DNA from: an uncultured Christensenella sp.
GTDB lineage: Bacteria; Bacillota; Clostridia; Christensenellales; Borkfalkiaceae
NCBI GenBank assembly: GCA_910577375.1
Contig: CAJTLT010000003.1
Span: forward strand, 1-64,000
Length of the DNA stretch: 64,000 nt
Direction: 5' to 3'
Of this stretch, positions 26,172 to 33,495 are shown in pieces (position 1 is the first letter of the stretch; every line of letters starts with the position of its first letter). The translations under genes were made by a program, and so were the position numbers. Below the pieces are notes generated by a model, which ran no database searches, was not told where the DNA came from, and worked only from the letters and a program-made list of their open reading frames with translations.

Positions 26172-26498
26172 ATGCTGACTAAAGACGAATTACCCGAATG
26201 TCCCGTTGCAACGACTGTTCAACTTATCGGCAACAAATGGAAGCTACTTATTTTACGTAATTTAATGTACGATAGTAAACAACGTTTCAAAGATTTTATC
26301 AAAACAATTCCTGCTATAAGCAAAAAGGTTTTAACAGATAACCTTCGTTCTTTGGAAGAAGACAAACTCGTAGAAAGAGAAGTTTTCGCGGAAGTACCGC
26401 CACGAGTGGAGTATTCTTTATCGCCGCTTGGACAATCGTTAAAGCCTATTTTGGATGCTATGTACGTTTGGGGAACAAATTATAAAACAAGTGAGTAA
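26172..26498 (+). CDS. HxlR-family transcriptional regulator
   Basis: A 108-aa winged-helix regulator. The family core is present: CPVATTVQLIGNKWKLLILR, RFKDFIKTIPAISKKVLTDNLRSLEEDKLVER and a beta-wing PPRVEYSLSPLGQSL. An N-terminal Cys (Cys11) in the position that senses electrophiles in HxlR/HypR/YodB members is conserved. AAAGGAAG precedes the ATG. It is divergent from the cupin gene and probably controls it and itself, responding to aldehydes or redox stress (inference). Confidence 0.9.
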   Translation: MLTKDELPECPVATTVQLIGNKWKLLILRNLMYDSKQRFKDFIKTIPAISKKVLTDNLRSLEEDKLVEREVFAEVPPRVEYSLSPLGQSLKPILDAMYVWGTNYKTSE

Positions 26499-26504
26499 AA
26501 CAAA

Positions 26505-26539
26505 AACCGCCGATAGAGTTTGTGGCTCTATCGGCGGTT
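26505..26539. terminator. hairpin after HxlR gene
   Basis: AACCGCCGATAGAG and its inverted copy around a seven-base loop. The T run is weak. Confidence 0.6.
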
Positions 26540-26660
26540 GCCGTTTATACCTTTATGTACGGCTACCTAACTTGATTAGGTTTATATCTTTCATTTATAT
26601 TCCGCGCAACTTCGGCGGTTTTCCTTATTCCGTCTTTATAGGCGGCTATCCCTATATGCT

Positions 26661-26846
26661 TTAACGGGATCCTTTATTATTCGATTGTTTATTCAGTTGT
26701 GATTGTTGCCATTCGGCGTAGTCTTTTTGTCCTTGCTCGGATGACAGATATTCCTGCATAATCGGTAGCAATACTCTTGCAAGAGATTCAAGCTGATATT
26801 CGGGAATATCAAAGTTGGTTTGGGGTTGTTGCTTCTTTCTCGGCAT
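26661..26846 (-). CDS. small mobile-element protein next to the relaxase
   Basis: A 61-aa hydrophilic protein, basic at both ends and Gln-rich, with a central amphipathic helix (LESLARVLLPIMQEYL). It lies directly after the relaxase gene and reads in the same direction. A short alternative frame starting at 26862 sits closer to AGGAGG. No characterised family is recognised. It is probably a helper of the mobilizable element. Confidence 0.55.
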   Translation of the reverse strand: MPRKKQQPQTNFDIPEYQLESLARVLLPIMQEYLSSEQGQKDYAEWQQSQLNKQSNNKGSR

Positions 26847-26878
26847 AACTTACTCGATACATTTTCCTCCTATAAAAA

Positions 26879-27799
26879 TTACTTTGACCACAAATTCTTT
26901 GATGATGGTACGGGCGGCTTTTGTTTGCTTTCAAAGAGTGCATTGTAAGCCGACGGGTTTTCACGCTCTAACTTTGCAAGCAGTTCAAGCGCCTTTGCCG
27001 CTCGGACTTTATACGCTTTGAGTTCTTTGTTCTCTTTGTCAATGTCAAGCGTTTCCTGCATTACTTTATCCAACCGCTTTTTAAGGTCGGCGTTGTCGGC
27101 AGTTACGGCTACAATTTGCTTTCGCATTCCGCTTTTGCTGTGAGCGATTTCGCCGTGCTCGGCTTGCTGTAACGCTTCCGAATATTCTTCCGCTTCGGCG
27201 CGTTTTTGCTCGGCAGCTTCTACAATCTTTTTCGCCTTATATTCCGCCGTATCCAAGTGTTCGGCTTGACTGTTCGGTTCGCCCCTGTCAAGTCCGTATT
27301 TTTCTCCGACTTCTTTCCAAAACTCCGTTTGGAGTGCGGCGAGCTTTCCGTCGAACAAGTCTTTTGCACATAACTTACCGTTGGTAATAGGGATAAGGTT
27401 TAAGTGCATATGAGGGTTAGTTTCGTCCATATGCACGATAGCCGACAGCACGTTTTCTTCGCCGTACTTGCTTTGAAAAAACTTGACGCAATCCCGAAAG
27501 AAAGCATACTGTTTTTCCTTCGTGGACACCTTAAAAAATTCGGGACTTGCACCAAGAACAAACGACACAAGATAAACAGCATCCGAGCGCACCTTGCGTT
27601 TCAAATGCAGTCCGTTTATGCGTTCTTGAATAACGTCCATATACCTGCCCGACGGAATAACAATGTGGTAGTTATCTTTCGTCCGTGAACTGTCTATTTG
27701 CGGGTTGGTTGCTGGATAATTTTCGTCACGTTCGTTTTCTTTCTCAACGTCCGTTACGTCGTTTTTGCCTAACTTCTTTAAATTACAAATGATATAAAT
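26879..27799 (-). CDS. mob: MobV-family relaxase (plasmid/transposon mobilisation protein), probable ATT start
   Basis: A relaxase that nicks DNA at oriT. The metal-binding motif HMDETNPHMHLNLIP is present. From the first in-frame ATG (27640) the protein would be 253 aa, but that loses conserved MobV residues: the frame stays open upstream and encodes NLKKL, ENERDENY and DSSRTKDNYHIV. A TAG closes the frame at 27808. Within the open part no ATG, GTG or TTG occurs; an ATT at 27799-27797 stands eight bases after AGGAGG. So the start is ATT, perhaps a mutated ATG, giving 306 aa. The C-terminal part is a coiled coil. It lies by an oriT-like hairpin and belongs to the Tn4451 TnpZ type. Confidence 0.85.
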   Translation of the reverse strand: MYIICNLKKLGKNDVTDVEKENERDENYPATNPQIDSSRTKDNYHIVIPSGRYMDVIQERINGLHLKRKVRSDAVYLVSFVLGASPEFFKVSTKEKQYAFFRDCVKFFQSKYGEENVLSAIVHMDETNPHMHLNLIPITNGKLCAKDLFDGKLAALQTEFWKEVGEKYGLDRGEPNSQAEHLDTAEYKAKKIVEAAEQKRAEAEEYSEALQQAEHGEIAHSKSGMRKQIVAVTADNADLKKRLDKVMQETLDIDKENKELKAYKVRAAKALELLAKLERENPSAYNALFESKQKPPVPSSKNLWSK

Positions 27800-27825
27800 A
27801 GTTTCGTCCTCCTAATGACTTAAAT

Positions 27826-27853
27826 TCTTTAAGTGTAGCTCACTACACTTATT
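27826..27853 (-). other. oriT-like hairpin for the MobV relaxase
   Basis: Inverted repeat AAGTGTAG/CTACACTT with the four-base loop CTCA at 27831-27850. On the minus strand it reads AAGTGTAGTGAGCTACACTT, closely parallel to the pMV158 origin hairpin, whose relaxase nicks in TAGTGTG/TTA. It lies 32 bases upstream of the relaxase start, the usual position. This is a match by pattern, not by alignment. Confidence 0.7.
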
Positions 27854-28458
27854 TCGCTTCGCTACATAAGTTGCGTTCGCCCTGCGGGGCTTTCGTCCAC
27901 AGAGCAGAACAATTTGCTTTCCGTTTGCTTGTCGTATTAAGGCGGTCTTATTGTCATAGCGTTTACCTCCGAATTGATGATTATTTATATCTTCGTCCAC
28001 GCAAGAAATAGTGGGAAAGATACAGTAAAAAGGGCACAAAAAAGCCGCTGATACTTTTAACGTAATCACCGACTTCAACCGTATTTAGCAATATGATTTT
28101 GCTCTATGGTGGTTAGCCATTCTATGGAATTGTTAGTAATGTTTTAGCTCAAAAGACACTCCTTAACCGAAAAAATTGTACACTTATAAAAGCCTATCAC
28201 GGCATACGAATTTTGCGTAACACTATAAAATCTACGCTCTATCCGTAAGCTAAGGCGCGGGCGGTCATAACGCCCAAAACCTTCCGCATTCTACAAGCAA
28301 ACGCTTGTCGCGCAACTACTACCCTTTAAGGGTACTCCACCACAAACTACATTGTGGTAGTGTGCATTATATCACAAACTTTTGTTCGTTGCAATATGTT
28401 CAACGCCCATAAACGGACAGTGAAACACTTTTTATGAAAACTTTTGTCGAAAGGCATA
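27854..28458. other. non-coding leader of the mobilisation region
   Basis: No convincing gene. A strong ribosome site GGAGG (near 27970, minus strand) precedes a six-codon frame MTIRPP and then a longer frame without ATG, as often found ahead of MobV genes. Near 28340-28360, CCACAA and TTGTGG form a short dyad within CCACCACAAAC-like sequence. The rest is AT-rich. Confidence 0.4.
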
Positions 28459-29343
28459 TTAAAGGTGTTTCAAATTTTTCCTATACCGTTTCAATTCGCT
28501 TTCCCCAAAACGGCTCAAAATCTCGTCAATTATGGCAATCAATTCGTTTTTTTCGGTCGGTAAGTTACCGTGTAATTGTACGGCATTAGACGCACCGAGA
28601 GCTGCAAAATGCGTTTTAATATCTAAACCGTTTACAAGCATTTTCAACTCCTCGTATTTTTCCGTTTCGCTTTCTTCCGTCCAATTTCCGTTTTGAATTT
28701 CGCCGTACAATTCCGACGCGGTATAAATCGTAAGCATAGACGCGCCGACGATTTTCGGATTAAGTTGATTAAATATTTTCAATGTATTTTCAACACCTTG
28801 CTTGCTTTTGTCTTTGCCGTAAATACCCGTAAGATAGAAAAAGTTATATTCCAGCCCGACCTCGTCAAGTTTGCGGCATTGTTCTAAAATGTCGGCAGAA
28901 GAATAGCCCTTATTCATAAAAGACAGCGCTTCGTCATCGCCCGTTTCAACGCCGATTGTAATACCGTTATAACCGCAAATACGCAACTGTTTTAATTCGT
29001 CAACGCTTTTCGGCGCTATATCGGTTATACGCGCAAAACAGCCGATAGTTTTTAATCGGTTGAGATATTGTTTAGATAAATATGCTATTTGCCGCAGTTT
29101 TTCCGTCGATAATACAAACGGATTAGCCCCGACTAAAAACATTCTTGTTACGTCGGGTGTAAAATAATTTAACTCTTTCAAATCGTCCTCTATTTCGTTC
29201 AAAGGCGACATTTTGAATTTGAAAGGTATATCTTCGTACAATGTGCAAAATTTGCATTTATGGTGTGTACAACCCGCTGTAACTTGCAATAAAGCCGACC
29301 AAGCCTCGTATGGCGGGCGCCAAACCGTTCCCGTGTAGTGCAT
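28459..29343 (-). CDS. radical SAM protein
   Basis: A 294-aa radical SAM enzyme. The cluster-binding cysteines lie in CTHHKCKFC (residues about 25-33), spaced CX4CX2C rather than the standard CX3CX2C. The barrel segments MFLVGANPFVLS, GYNGITIGVETGDDEALSFMNKG and FYLTGIYG match the Elp3/MiaB-like (B12-independent) group. No SPASM or other cluster-binding extension is seen. Function unknown. A divergent HxlR gene shares the upstream region. Confidence 0.82.
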   Translation of the reverse strand: MHYTGTVWRPPYEAWSALLQVTAGCTHHKCKFCTLYEDIPFKFKMSPLNEIEDDLKELNYFTPDVTRMFLVGANPFVLSTEKLRQIAYLSKQYLNRLKTIGCFARITDIAPKSVDELKQLRICGYNGITIGVETGDDEALSFMNKGYSSADILEQCRKLDEVGLEYNFFYLTGIYGKDKSKQGVENTLKIFNQLNPKIVGASMLTIYTASELYGEIQNGNWTEESETEKYEELKMLVNGLDIKTHFAALGASNAVQLHGNLPTEKNELIAIIDEILSRFGESELKRYRKNLKHL

Positions 29344-29378
29344 AAATACCGTCCTTTTGTTTTTCTATATTATAAATC

Positions 29379-29442
29379 ATAATAGTATAGAAATACAAGT
29401 ACTGTCTTTATTTAGTAGTACTATCAAAAAAGATACTATTAT
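29379..29442. promoter_or_regulatory. dyad between radical SAM and HxlR genes
   Basis: ATAATAGTATAG (29379-29390) and AGATACTATTAT (29431-29442) are near-perfect inverted copies; inside them AGTACT occurs twice. A symmetrical operator for the HxlR regulator is likely. Confidence 0.5.
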
Positions 29443-29444
29443 AT

Positions 29445-29473
29445 TTGACTTGCTTTTTTCAATGCGCTATAAT
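29445..29473 (+). promoter_or_regulatory. promoter of the second HxlR gene
   Basis: TTGACT at 29445-29450, 17 bases, TATAAT at 29468-29473; the -35 follows the right arm of the dyad. Confidence 0.75.
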
Positions 29474-29490
29474 GATAAAAAGGAGTTATT

Positions 29491-29889
29491 ATGACAGACA
29501 ACAAATTTAGGAAAAGAGAAGTTATGGCGCGGTGTGTTCCTATGAATACGTTGCAAGCCGTTTTAAGCGGTAAATGGAAATTCTTGATTCTTTGGTACAT
29601 TGCGTTTTATAAAGTACAACGCTTCGGGGAATTGTTGCGCCGAATGGAAGGTATAACTCAATCGACGTTAACAAAACAGTTACGCGAATTAGAGGACGAC
29701 GGATTTATACACCGCGAAATTTATAAAGAAATTCCGCCGAAAGTAGAATATACTTTGACGGAACTCGGTAAAAGTTTTGTGCCTGTACTTACGCAAATGA
29801 TGATTTGGAGCCAAACGCATTTATGCTTGCCCGATTATGTCAGTCCGTACACGGAAGAACAAATAAAAGAATTGTTAAACCAAGAATAA
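29491..29889 (+). CDS. HxlR-family transcriptional regulator (second copy)
   Basis: A 132-aa winged-helix protein of the same family as the regulator at 26172. Core: LSGKWKFLILWYIAF, RFGELLRRMEGITQSTLTKQLRELEDDGFIHREIY, PPKVEYTLTELG. A Cys at residue 15 (ARCVPMN) sits before the first helix, as in redox-sensing members. GGAG precedes the ATG. It is divergent from the radical SAM gene and probably controls it. Confidence 0.9.
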   Translation: MTDNKFRKREVMARCVPMNTLQAVLSGKWKFLILWYIAFYKVQRFGELLRRMEGITQSTLTKQLRELEDDGFIHREIYKEIPPKVEYTLTELGKSFVPVLTQMMIWSQTHLCLPDYVSPYTEEQIKELLNQE

Positions 29890-29891
29890 TA

Positions 29892-29925
29892 AAAAGCCGA
29901 AAGGTCAACAGATCTTTCGGCTTTT
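29892..29925. terminator. bidirectional terminator
   Basis: AAAAGCCGAAAG and CTTTCGGCTTTT around a ten-base loop, between two converging genes. Confidence 0.8.
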
Positions 29926-29928
29926 GGT

Positions 29929-30387
29929 TTACTCAAACTTATATTCAAGAGAACCTTTTTGCAAAATATGATTTTCGGCTTTTTTGAGAAAGTGCTTTTT
30001 CCGTTTAATCGCAGATAAGTCTATCGAACAATCTAACGCATAAACCGTTATGCGATATTTATGCGTTTTACCGTGCGGCGGTTTCGGACCGGCGTATCTG
30101 TGCATACCGTATGCTATACCTTGTGTTGCGCCTATATTCGAAATGTATTTTCCTTTCGGGATTGCCTGTTCGATTTTGCTTGTTGCCGGAATATTCCAAA
30201 TAATCCAATGCGTAAAGTTTTTTATCGGGTGGCTTATATCTTCCAAAGTAACCGCAAGTGTTTTGGCGTTATCGGAAAGATTTTCAATTACAATTTCGGG
30301 CGACAAATCTTTCCCTCTGCCTGTGTGGTCGATAGGAAACGTATCACCGTTTGCAAAATCGGGTAAACTGAATATCAACTGTTCCAT
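29929..30387 (-). CDS. YbhB/YbcL-like PEBP-family protein
   Basis: A 152-aa phosphatidylethanolamine-binding (Raf kinase inhibitor-like) protein. The ligand-binding segments PDFANGDTFPIDHTGRGKDLSP, HWIIWNIP and GPKPPHGKTHKYRITVYAL are all present. Bacterial members are soluble and their ligand is unknown. It is the last gene of a minus-strand operon running from 32988. Confidence 0.9.
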   Translation of the reverse strand: MEQLIFSLPDFANGDTFPIDHTGRGKDLSPEIVIENLSDNAKTLAVTLEDISHPIKNFTHWIIWNIPATSKIEQAIPKGKYISNIGATQGIAYGMHRYAGPKPPHGKTHKYRITVYALDCSIDLSAIKRKKHFLKKAENHILQKGSLEYKFE

Positions 30388-30408
30388 ATTTCAACTCCGT
30401 TATAATTT

Positions 30409-31170
30409 TTATAACCACACCGCCCAATCGCCGTAATCGAATGTCCCTGCGCCGTGATGCAGTTTGCCTTGCGCTTTCAATTCTCGAAACGCATCTCTCA
30501 TCCTAACCGCTATTTCGGGTTGAATATCAAGCGAGTGGTGCGCGGGGAAAAGTCTTTTTGACGGTAACGCTGCTATTTTTTCAAGCGACTGTAAATACGC
30601 TTCGGGGTCAGTTGACGGATAATAGGCGAACAGCGTATCTTTGTAAATCAAATCGCCTGTAAATATGTAGCCGCGCTCTCGCTCCCAAAAGCAAAGGTGT
30701 CCCGGCGAATGCCCTGCGGTATGTAAGACTTCGATTTTTCTATCGCCAATGTCAATTATCTCGCCGCCGTTTAGCACCTTTGTAGGTATTCCTTGAAACA
30801 TCTCATAAGTGCTTACGTCAAAGCCTTCGGGCAAATCGCAACGGTCTATTACCATATCGCGGACGGTTTGTATCGTCAACTGGAATTTGCCTTTCAGCCA
30901 ATCCAACTCAGCTTTATGGGCGTAAAAATCGGGGAAATATTTATGACCGCCTATATGATCCCAATGAATATGCGTTGCAACGGCGGTAACGGGTTTGTTC
31001 GTCAGCTTACGGACTTGCTCGTAAATATTACATATCCCAAGCCCCGTATCAATCAAAAGACAACGCTCGCTGCCGATTAAAAGATAGCAGTGTGTTTCTT
31101 CTGGGTGGCGGTATTCGCTTATAATATAAGTCGTTTCGTCGATTTTATCTATTGTAAACCAATCTTTCAT
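30409..31170 (-). CDS. metallo-beta-lactamase-fold hydrolase
   Basis: A 253-aa MBL-fold enzyme. The metal-binding motif THIHWDHIGGH (residues about 66-76), the later histidine in HTAGHSPGHLCF, Asp in TGDLIY and His near FPAHHSLD are all present, so two metals are expected. It resembles the glyoxalase II or lactonase-like group; the substrate cannot be told. Its ATG overlaps the stop of the tautomerase reading frame as ATGA, so its translation may depend on that gene being read through. Confidence 0.88.
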   Translation of the reverse strand: MKDWFTIDKIDETTYIISEYRHPEETHCYLLIGSERCLLIDTGLGICNIYEQVRKLTNKPVTAVATHIHWDHIGGHKYFPDFYAHKAELDWLKGKFQLTIQTVRDMVIDRCDLPEGFDVSTYEMFQGIPTKVLNGGEIIDIGDRKIEVLHTAGHSPGHLCFWERERGYIFTGDLIYKDTLFAYYPSTDPEAYLQSLEKIAALPSKRLFPAHHSLDIQPEIAVRMRDAFRELKAQGKLHHGAGTFDYGDWAVWL

Positions 31171-31367
31171 TTGCTGTATTCGTTTTTGATATTATCAATA
31201 GTTTTGCCGCCGATACCGAAATTTTTATCGGGCAGCTCGGTAATCGTAGTTGTGAAGAACTCCTGCGGAATATTCATAATTTCCGCGGAGACTTCGGTTA
31301 CGCGCTTTATAAGCAACGTTTTTTGTTCGTCGGTCAGTTATCCGCTTTCGATTTTGATATAAGGCAT
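31167..31367 (-). pseudogene. 4-oxalocrotonate tautomerase-like gene with an in-frame TAA
   Basis: A 66-codon tautomerase frame (start ATG 31367 after GGAG). It begins M-P-Y-I-K-I-E-S-G, keeping the catalytic N-terminal Pro, and continues with LTDEQKTLLIKRVTEV to the end. Codon 10 is TAA (31340-31338) where the family normally has Lys; one base change from AAA explains it. No ATG lies soon after the stop. The TGA at the end overlaps the start of the hydrolase gene, so the stop codon would also reduce its translation by coupling. Pseudogene or sequence error. Confidence 0.85.
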
Positions 31368-31408
31368 TATTTACTCCTTTTTATTTTGTGGCGAACAACC
31401 GTTAAAAT

Positions 31409-31873
31409 CTATTTATTAAAAAACTTTTCAAGGTCGAACATTCCGTCCTTATAAGACAAATCTCCGTGTTTATGTTCGTAGCCTAATTTGCGATAGAACG
31501 GTATCGCCGATATTGCCGAATGAATTTCAATGCGGTTTGCTCTCTTCGCATATTCGTCGCTTTCCAAATGTTCTATGATTTTCTTGCCGATTCCTTTATG
31601 TTGATGGGACGGCTCAACAAAAATAGTGTTTATCCAACTTTCCGTCAAACTGTCCCAATAAGCGCCGATACACCCGCATCCGATAATTTTGCCGCATTCT
31701 TTCACAACATAGAAATGTCCGTATTCGGTTTTTTGCTTTATTTCGTCATACGCAATAGAAAAATATTTCGGCTGTTGCGGATAAAACTCGGCAAAAACCG
31801 AATTTTTACACGCGCGGGCTACCATATCGCAAGTTTCTTGTATTTCGTTTTCCTTTATAAGCTCTATGGTCAT
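31409..31873 (-). CDS. GNAT-family N-acetyltransferase
   Basis: A 154-aa acetyltransferase. The acetyl-CoA-binding signature is EPSHQHKGIGKKIIEHLE near residue 90; the preceding strand WINTIFV and the C-terminal PFYRKLGYE are as expected. The substrate is unknown; its neighbour is a nucleotidyltransferase, and such pairs sometimes modify antibiotics, which is inference only. The ATG overlaps the nucleotidyltransferase stop by four bases. Confidence 0.9.
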   Translation of the reverse strand: MTIELIKENEIQETCDMVARACKNSVFAEFYPQQPKYFSIAYDEIKQKTEYGHFYVVKECGKIIGCGCIGAYWDSLTESWINTIFVEPSHQHKGIGKKIIEHLESDEYAKRANRIEIHSAISAIPFYRKLGYEHKHGDLSYKDGMFDLEKFFNK

Positions 31874-32529
31874 TCGTTATATCCTCTTATTAGCGCCGTC
31901 GCCCAATTCAGTAGCAACTCCGACATTTCCTCAAACTTTACGCTTGCACCGTTCTTTAACTCTTGTGCATTTGTTAGTACGGCAGACGGCGGATTGATTG
32001 CATTTTGCAATTCAGCCGTTGATTTGATATATTTACCCGTTTCGTAAAACCATACCGCTTGCAAAACAAAGGCAGCCGACTTATACAATGAGCGCAGTAT
32101 ATCTTCGCTTTTTTCGTGAACGAAGTTATGCACGCAGGCGTGATAAATATTGCACGCGCCTATTTTTATAGCACGCATTACAGCGTGCTTATCTATCTTT
32201 TCAAGCAAGCAATCGAGAGCTCCTTTAATGGGCGTAGTGTCATAATAGAATTGAAAAAGGTCGCTCGCCTCCCAATTCAAAAGTTCGTCCTTGCCAGAAA
32301 TAAAACCGCAAATCAATTGCCTGTTCTGTAAGGTATCGAGCATATCTCTATAAGTTTTTAAGTCGTTCATTCTCAATTCGTCGAGAATAACAACCACGTC
32401 TATATCGCTTGTGTCGGTTGCTTCTTCTCTACCGTAACTACCTTGCAAGCCGATAAACCATACACGGTCGGAAAAAGTTTGCTCGACTTTGTTTGTAAAT
32501 TCCGCAATCCAATTTTTTATATCAATCAT
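31870..32529 (-). CDS. nucleotidyltransferase-domain protein (aminoglycoside-type fold)
   Basis: A 219-aa protein with the nucleotidyltransferase motif GLQGSYGREEATDTSDIDVVVIL near residue 28 (GS followed by DxD). A helical domain follows. This resembles the nucleotidyltransferases near aminoglycoside-modifying enzymes (AadK/ANT-like) but is shorter, so antibiotic resistance should not be assumed. It overlaps the acetyltransferase gene by four bases. Confidence 0.8.
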   Translation of the reverse strand: MIDIKNWIAEFTNKVEQTFSDRVWFIGLQGSYGREEATDTSDIDVVVILDELRMNDLKTYRDMLDTLQNRQLICGFISGKDELLNWEASDLFQFYYDTTPIKGALDCLLEKIDKHAVMRAIKIGACNIYHACVHNFVHEKSEDILRSLYKSAAFVLQAVWFYETGKYIKSTAELQNAINPPSAVLTNAQELKNGASVKFEEMSELLLNWATALIRGYNE

Positions 32530-32535
32530 ACTTTT

Positions 32536-32988
32536 TCACTTTACCGCTATGTATAAATAGCAATGTGCTTTGCCGTCTTTGGTATATTCGGCGGGTACGG
32601 TGCTTTCATAGTCGATTGTAAAAGCACGTTTAAGTTCGCCGCTTGCGGAAAGTTGCCAAACTTTCGACCACGCTTTGTTAGCGCAGTCGGCAATCGTTTC
32701 GCCGCTCTCGTCGATTTTGACATACTTGCCTTGCGCGACCAATTCTTCCATTTTTGCAAAGAAATCTACTGTTACGGACATAACGGACAAGTTGTATTTG
32801 CCTTTCTCGTCGCTTTCGTAATCGCTGTATGACGATATAGGCGACAGACCTTTTAAAGGTGCGCCGTTTTCTATAAAGTCAAGCGGAATTTTGCCCGTCA
32901 TAATATCCGCCCAAAGTTCGTTGATTTTTGCCATTCCACTCTCGGAATTGTCCGTGCGTATCGTTACGCTCTTAAATGAGTAAGCCAT
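32536..32988 (-). CDS. GyrI-like effector-binding domain protein
   Basis: A 150-aa protein with the fold seen as effector domain of AraC/MerR-type regulators (GyrI-like, SOUL-like), but no DNA-binding domain. ATG 32988 follows GGAGG; a longer frame to 33105 would lie over the divergent promoter. It contains WADIMTGKIPLDFIENGAPL and a C-terminal FTIDYESTVPAEYTKDGKAHCYLYIAV. It probably binds a hydrophobic small molecule. First gene of the minus-strand operon that continues with nucleotidyltransferase, acetyltransferase, tautomerase, hydrolase and PEBP genes. Confidence 0.7.
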   Translation of the reverse strand: MAYSFKSVTIRTDNSESGMAKINELWADIMTGKIPLDFIENGAPLKGLSPISSYSDYESDEKGKYNLSVMSVTVDFFAKMEELVAQGKYVKIDESGETIADCANKAWSKVWQLSASGELKRAFTIDYESTVPAEYTKDGKAHCYLYIAVK

Positions 32989-33069
32989 TGTATTCCTCCG
33001 AAGTTTAATCATTAAAATTATAGCACAACAAAGAATTTTTTTCAAGTGAAATTTTATTTCTAAATCGTA

Positions 33070-33098
33070 TTGACAATAATCTTTATATGTAGTATTAT
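33070..33098 (+). promoter_or_regulatory. promoter for the XRE-recombinase pair
   Basis: TTGACA at 33070-33075, 17 bases, TATTAT at 33093-33098. Confidence 0.7.
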
Positions 33099-33126
33099 AA
33101 TTCAAAATAAAGATTTAGGTGGTTAT

Positions 33127-33495
33127 ATGAAGAAACCGACGATAGTAGCGCAAAGATTAAAAGGCTTACGAGAAAGCGTTAGACTTTCTCAAGCCAAACT
33201 CGCCGCTAATTTTGAAGGAGTGGAACAACCCGCCATATTCCGTTATGAAAACGGACAAGCGTTTCCGCCCTACGGCGTGTTAATGCAGTATGCCGATTAT
33301 TTTGACGTATCGCTTGACTATATCTTCGGTAGGACGGACAATCCGCAAGGCAAGTTGTATGACTTCCAACCCAGGATTATGAAAGACAACAAGCAAATGC
33401 AAGAACTAATCGAAATGTGTTTCGATCCGAACTCGCCCGCAAGTGCAAAGTTGAAAGAAACACTGTTACGACTTATGGGGGAACAAAATAAATGA
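33127..33495 (+). CDS. XRE-family helix-turn-helix regulator
   Basis: A 122-aa repressor-type protein with an N-terminal HTH (residues about 8-65: QRLKGLRESVRLSQAKLA... FRYENGQAFPPYGVLMQYADYFDVSLDYIFGR). AGGTGG precedes ATG 33127. Its stop overlaps the start of the serine recombinase gene by four bases. It probably controls the recombinase promoter of the mobile element. Confidence 0.9.
   Translation: MKKPTIVAQRLKGLRESVRLSQAKLAANFEGVEQPAIFRYENGQAFPPYGVLMQYADYFDVSLDYIFGRTDNPQGKLYDFQPRIMKDNKQMQELIEMCFDPNSPASAKLKETLLRLMGEQNK

Noticed and set aside
27812..28078. 88-codon minus-strand frame ahead of the relaxase
   Set aside because: The ribosome site within it serves a different frame (MTIRPP), and the region includes the oriT hairpin; likely non-coding.
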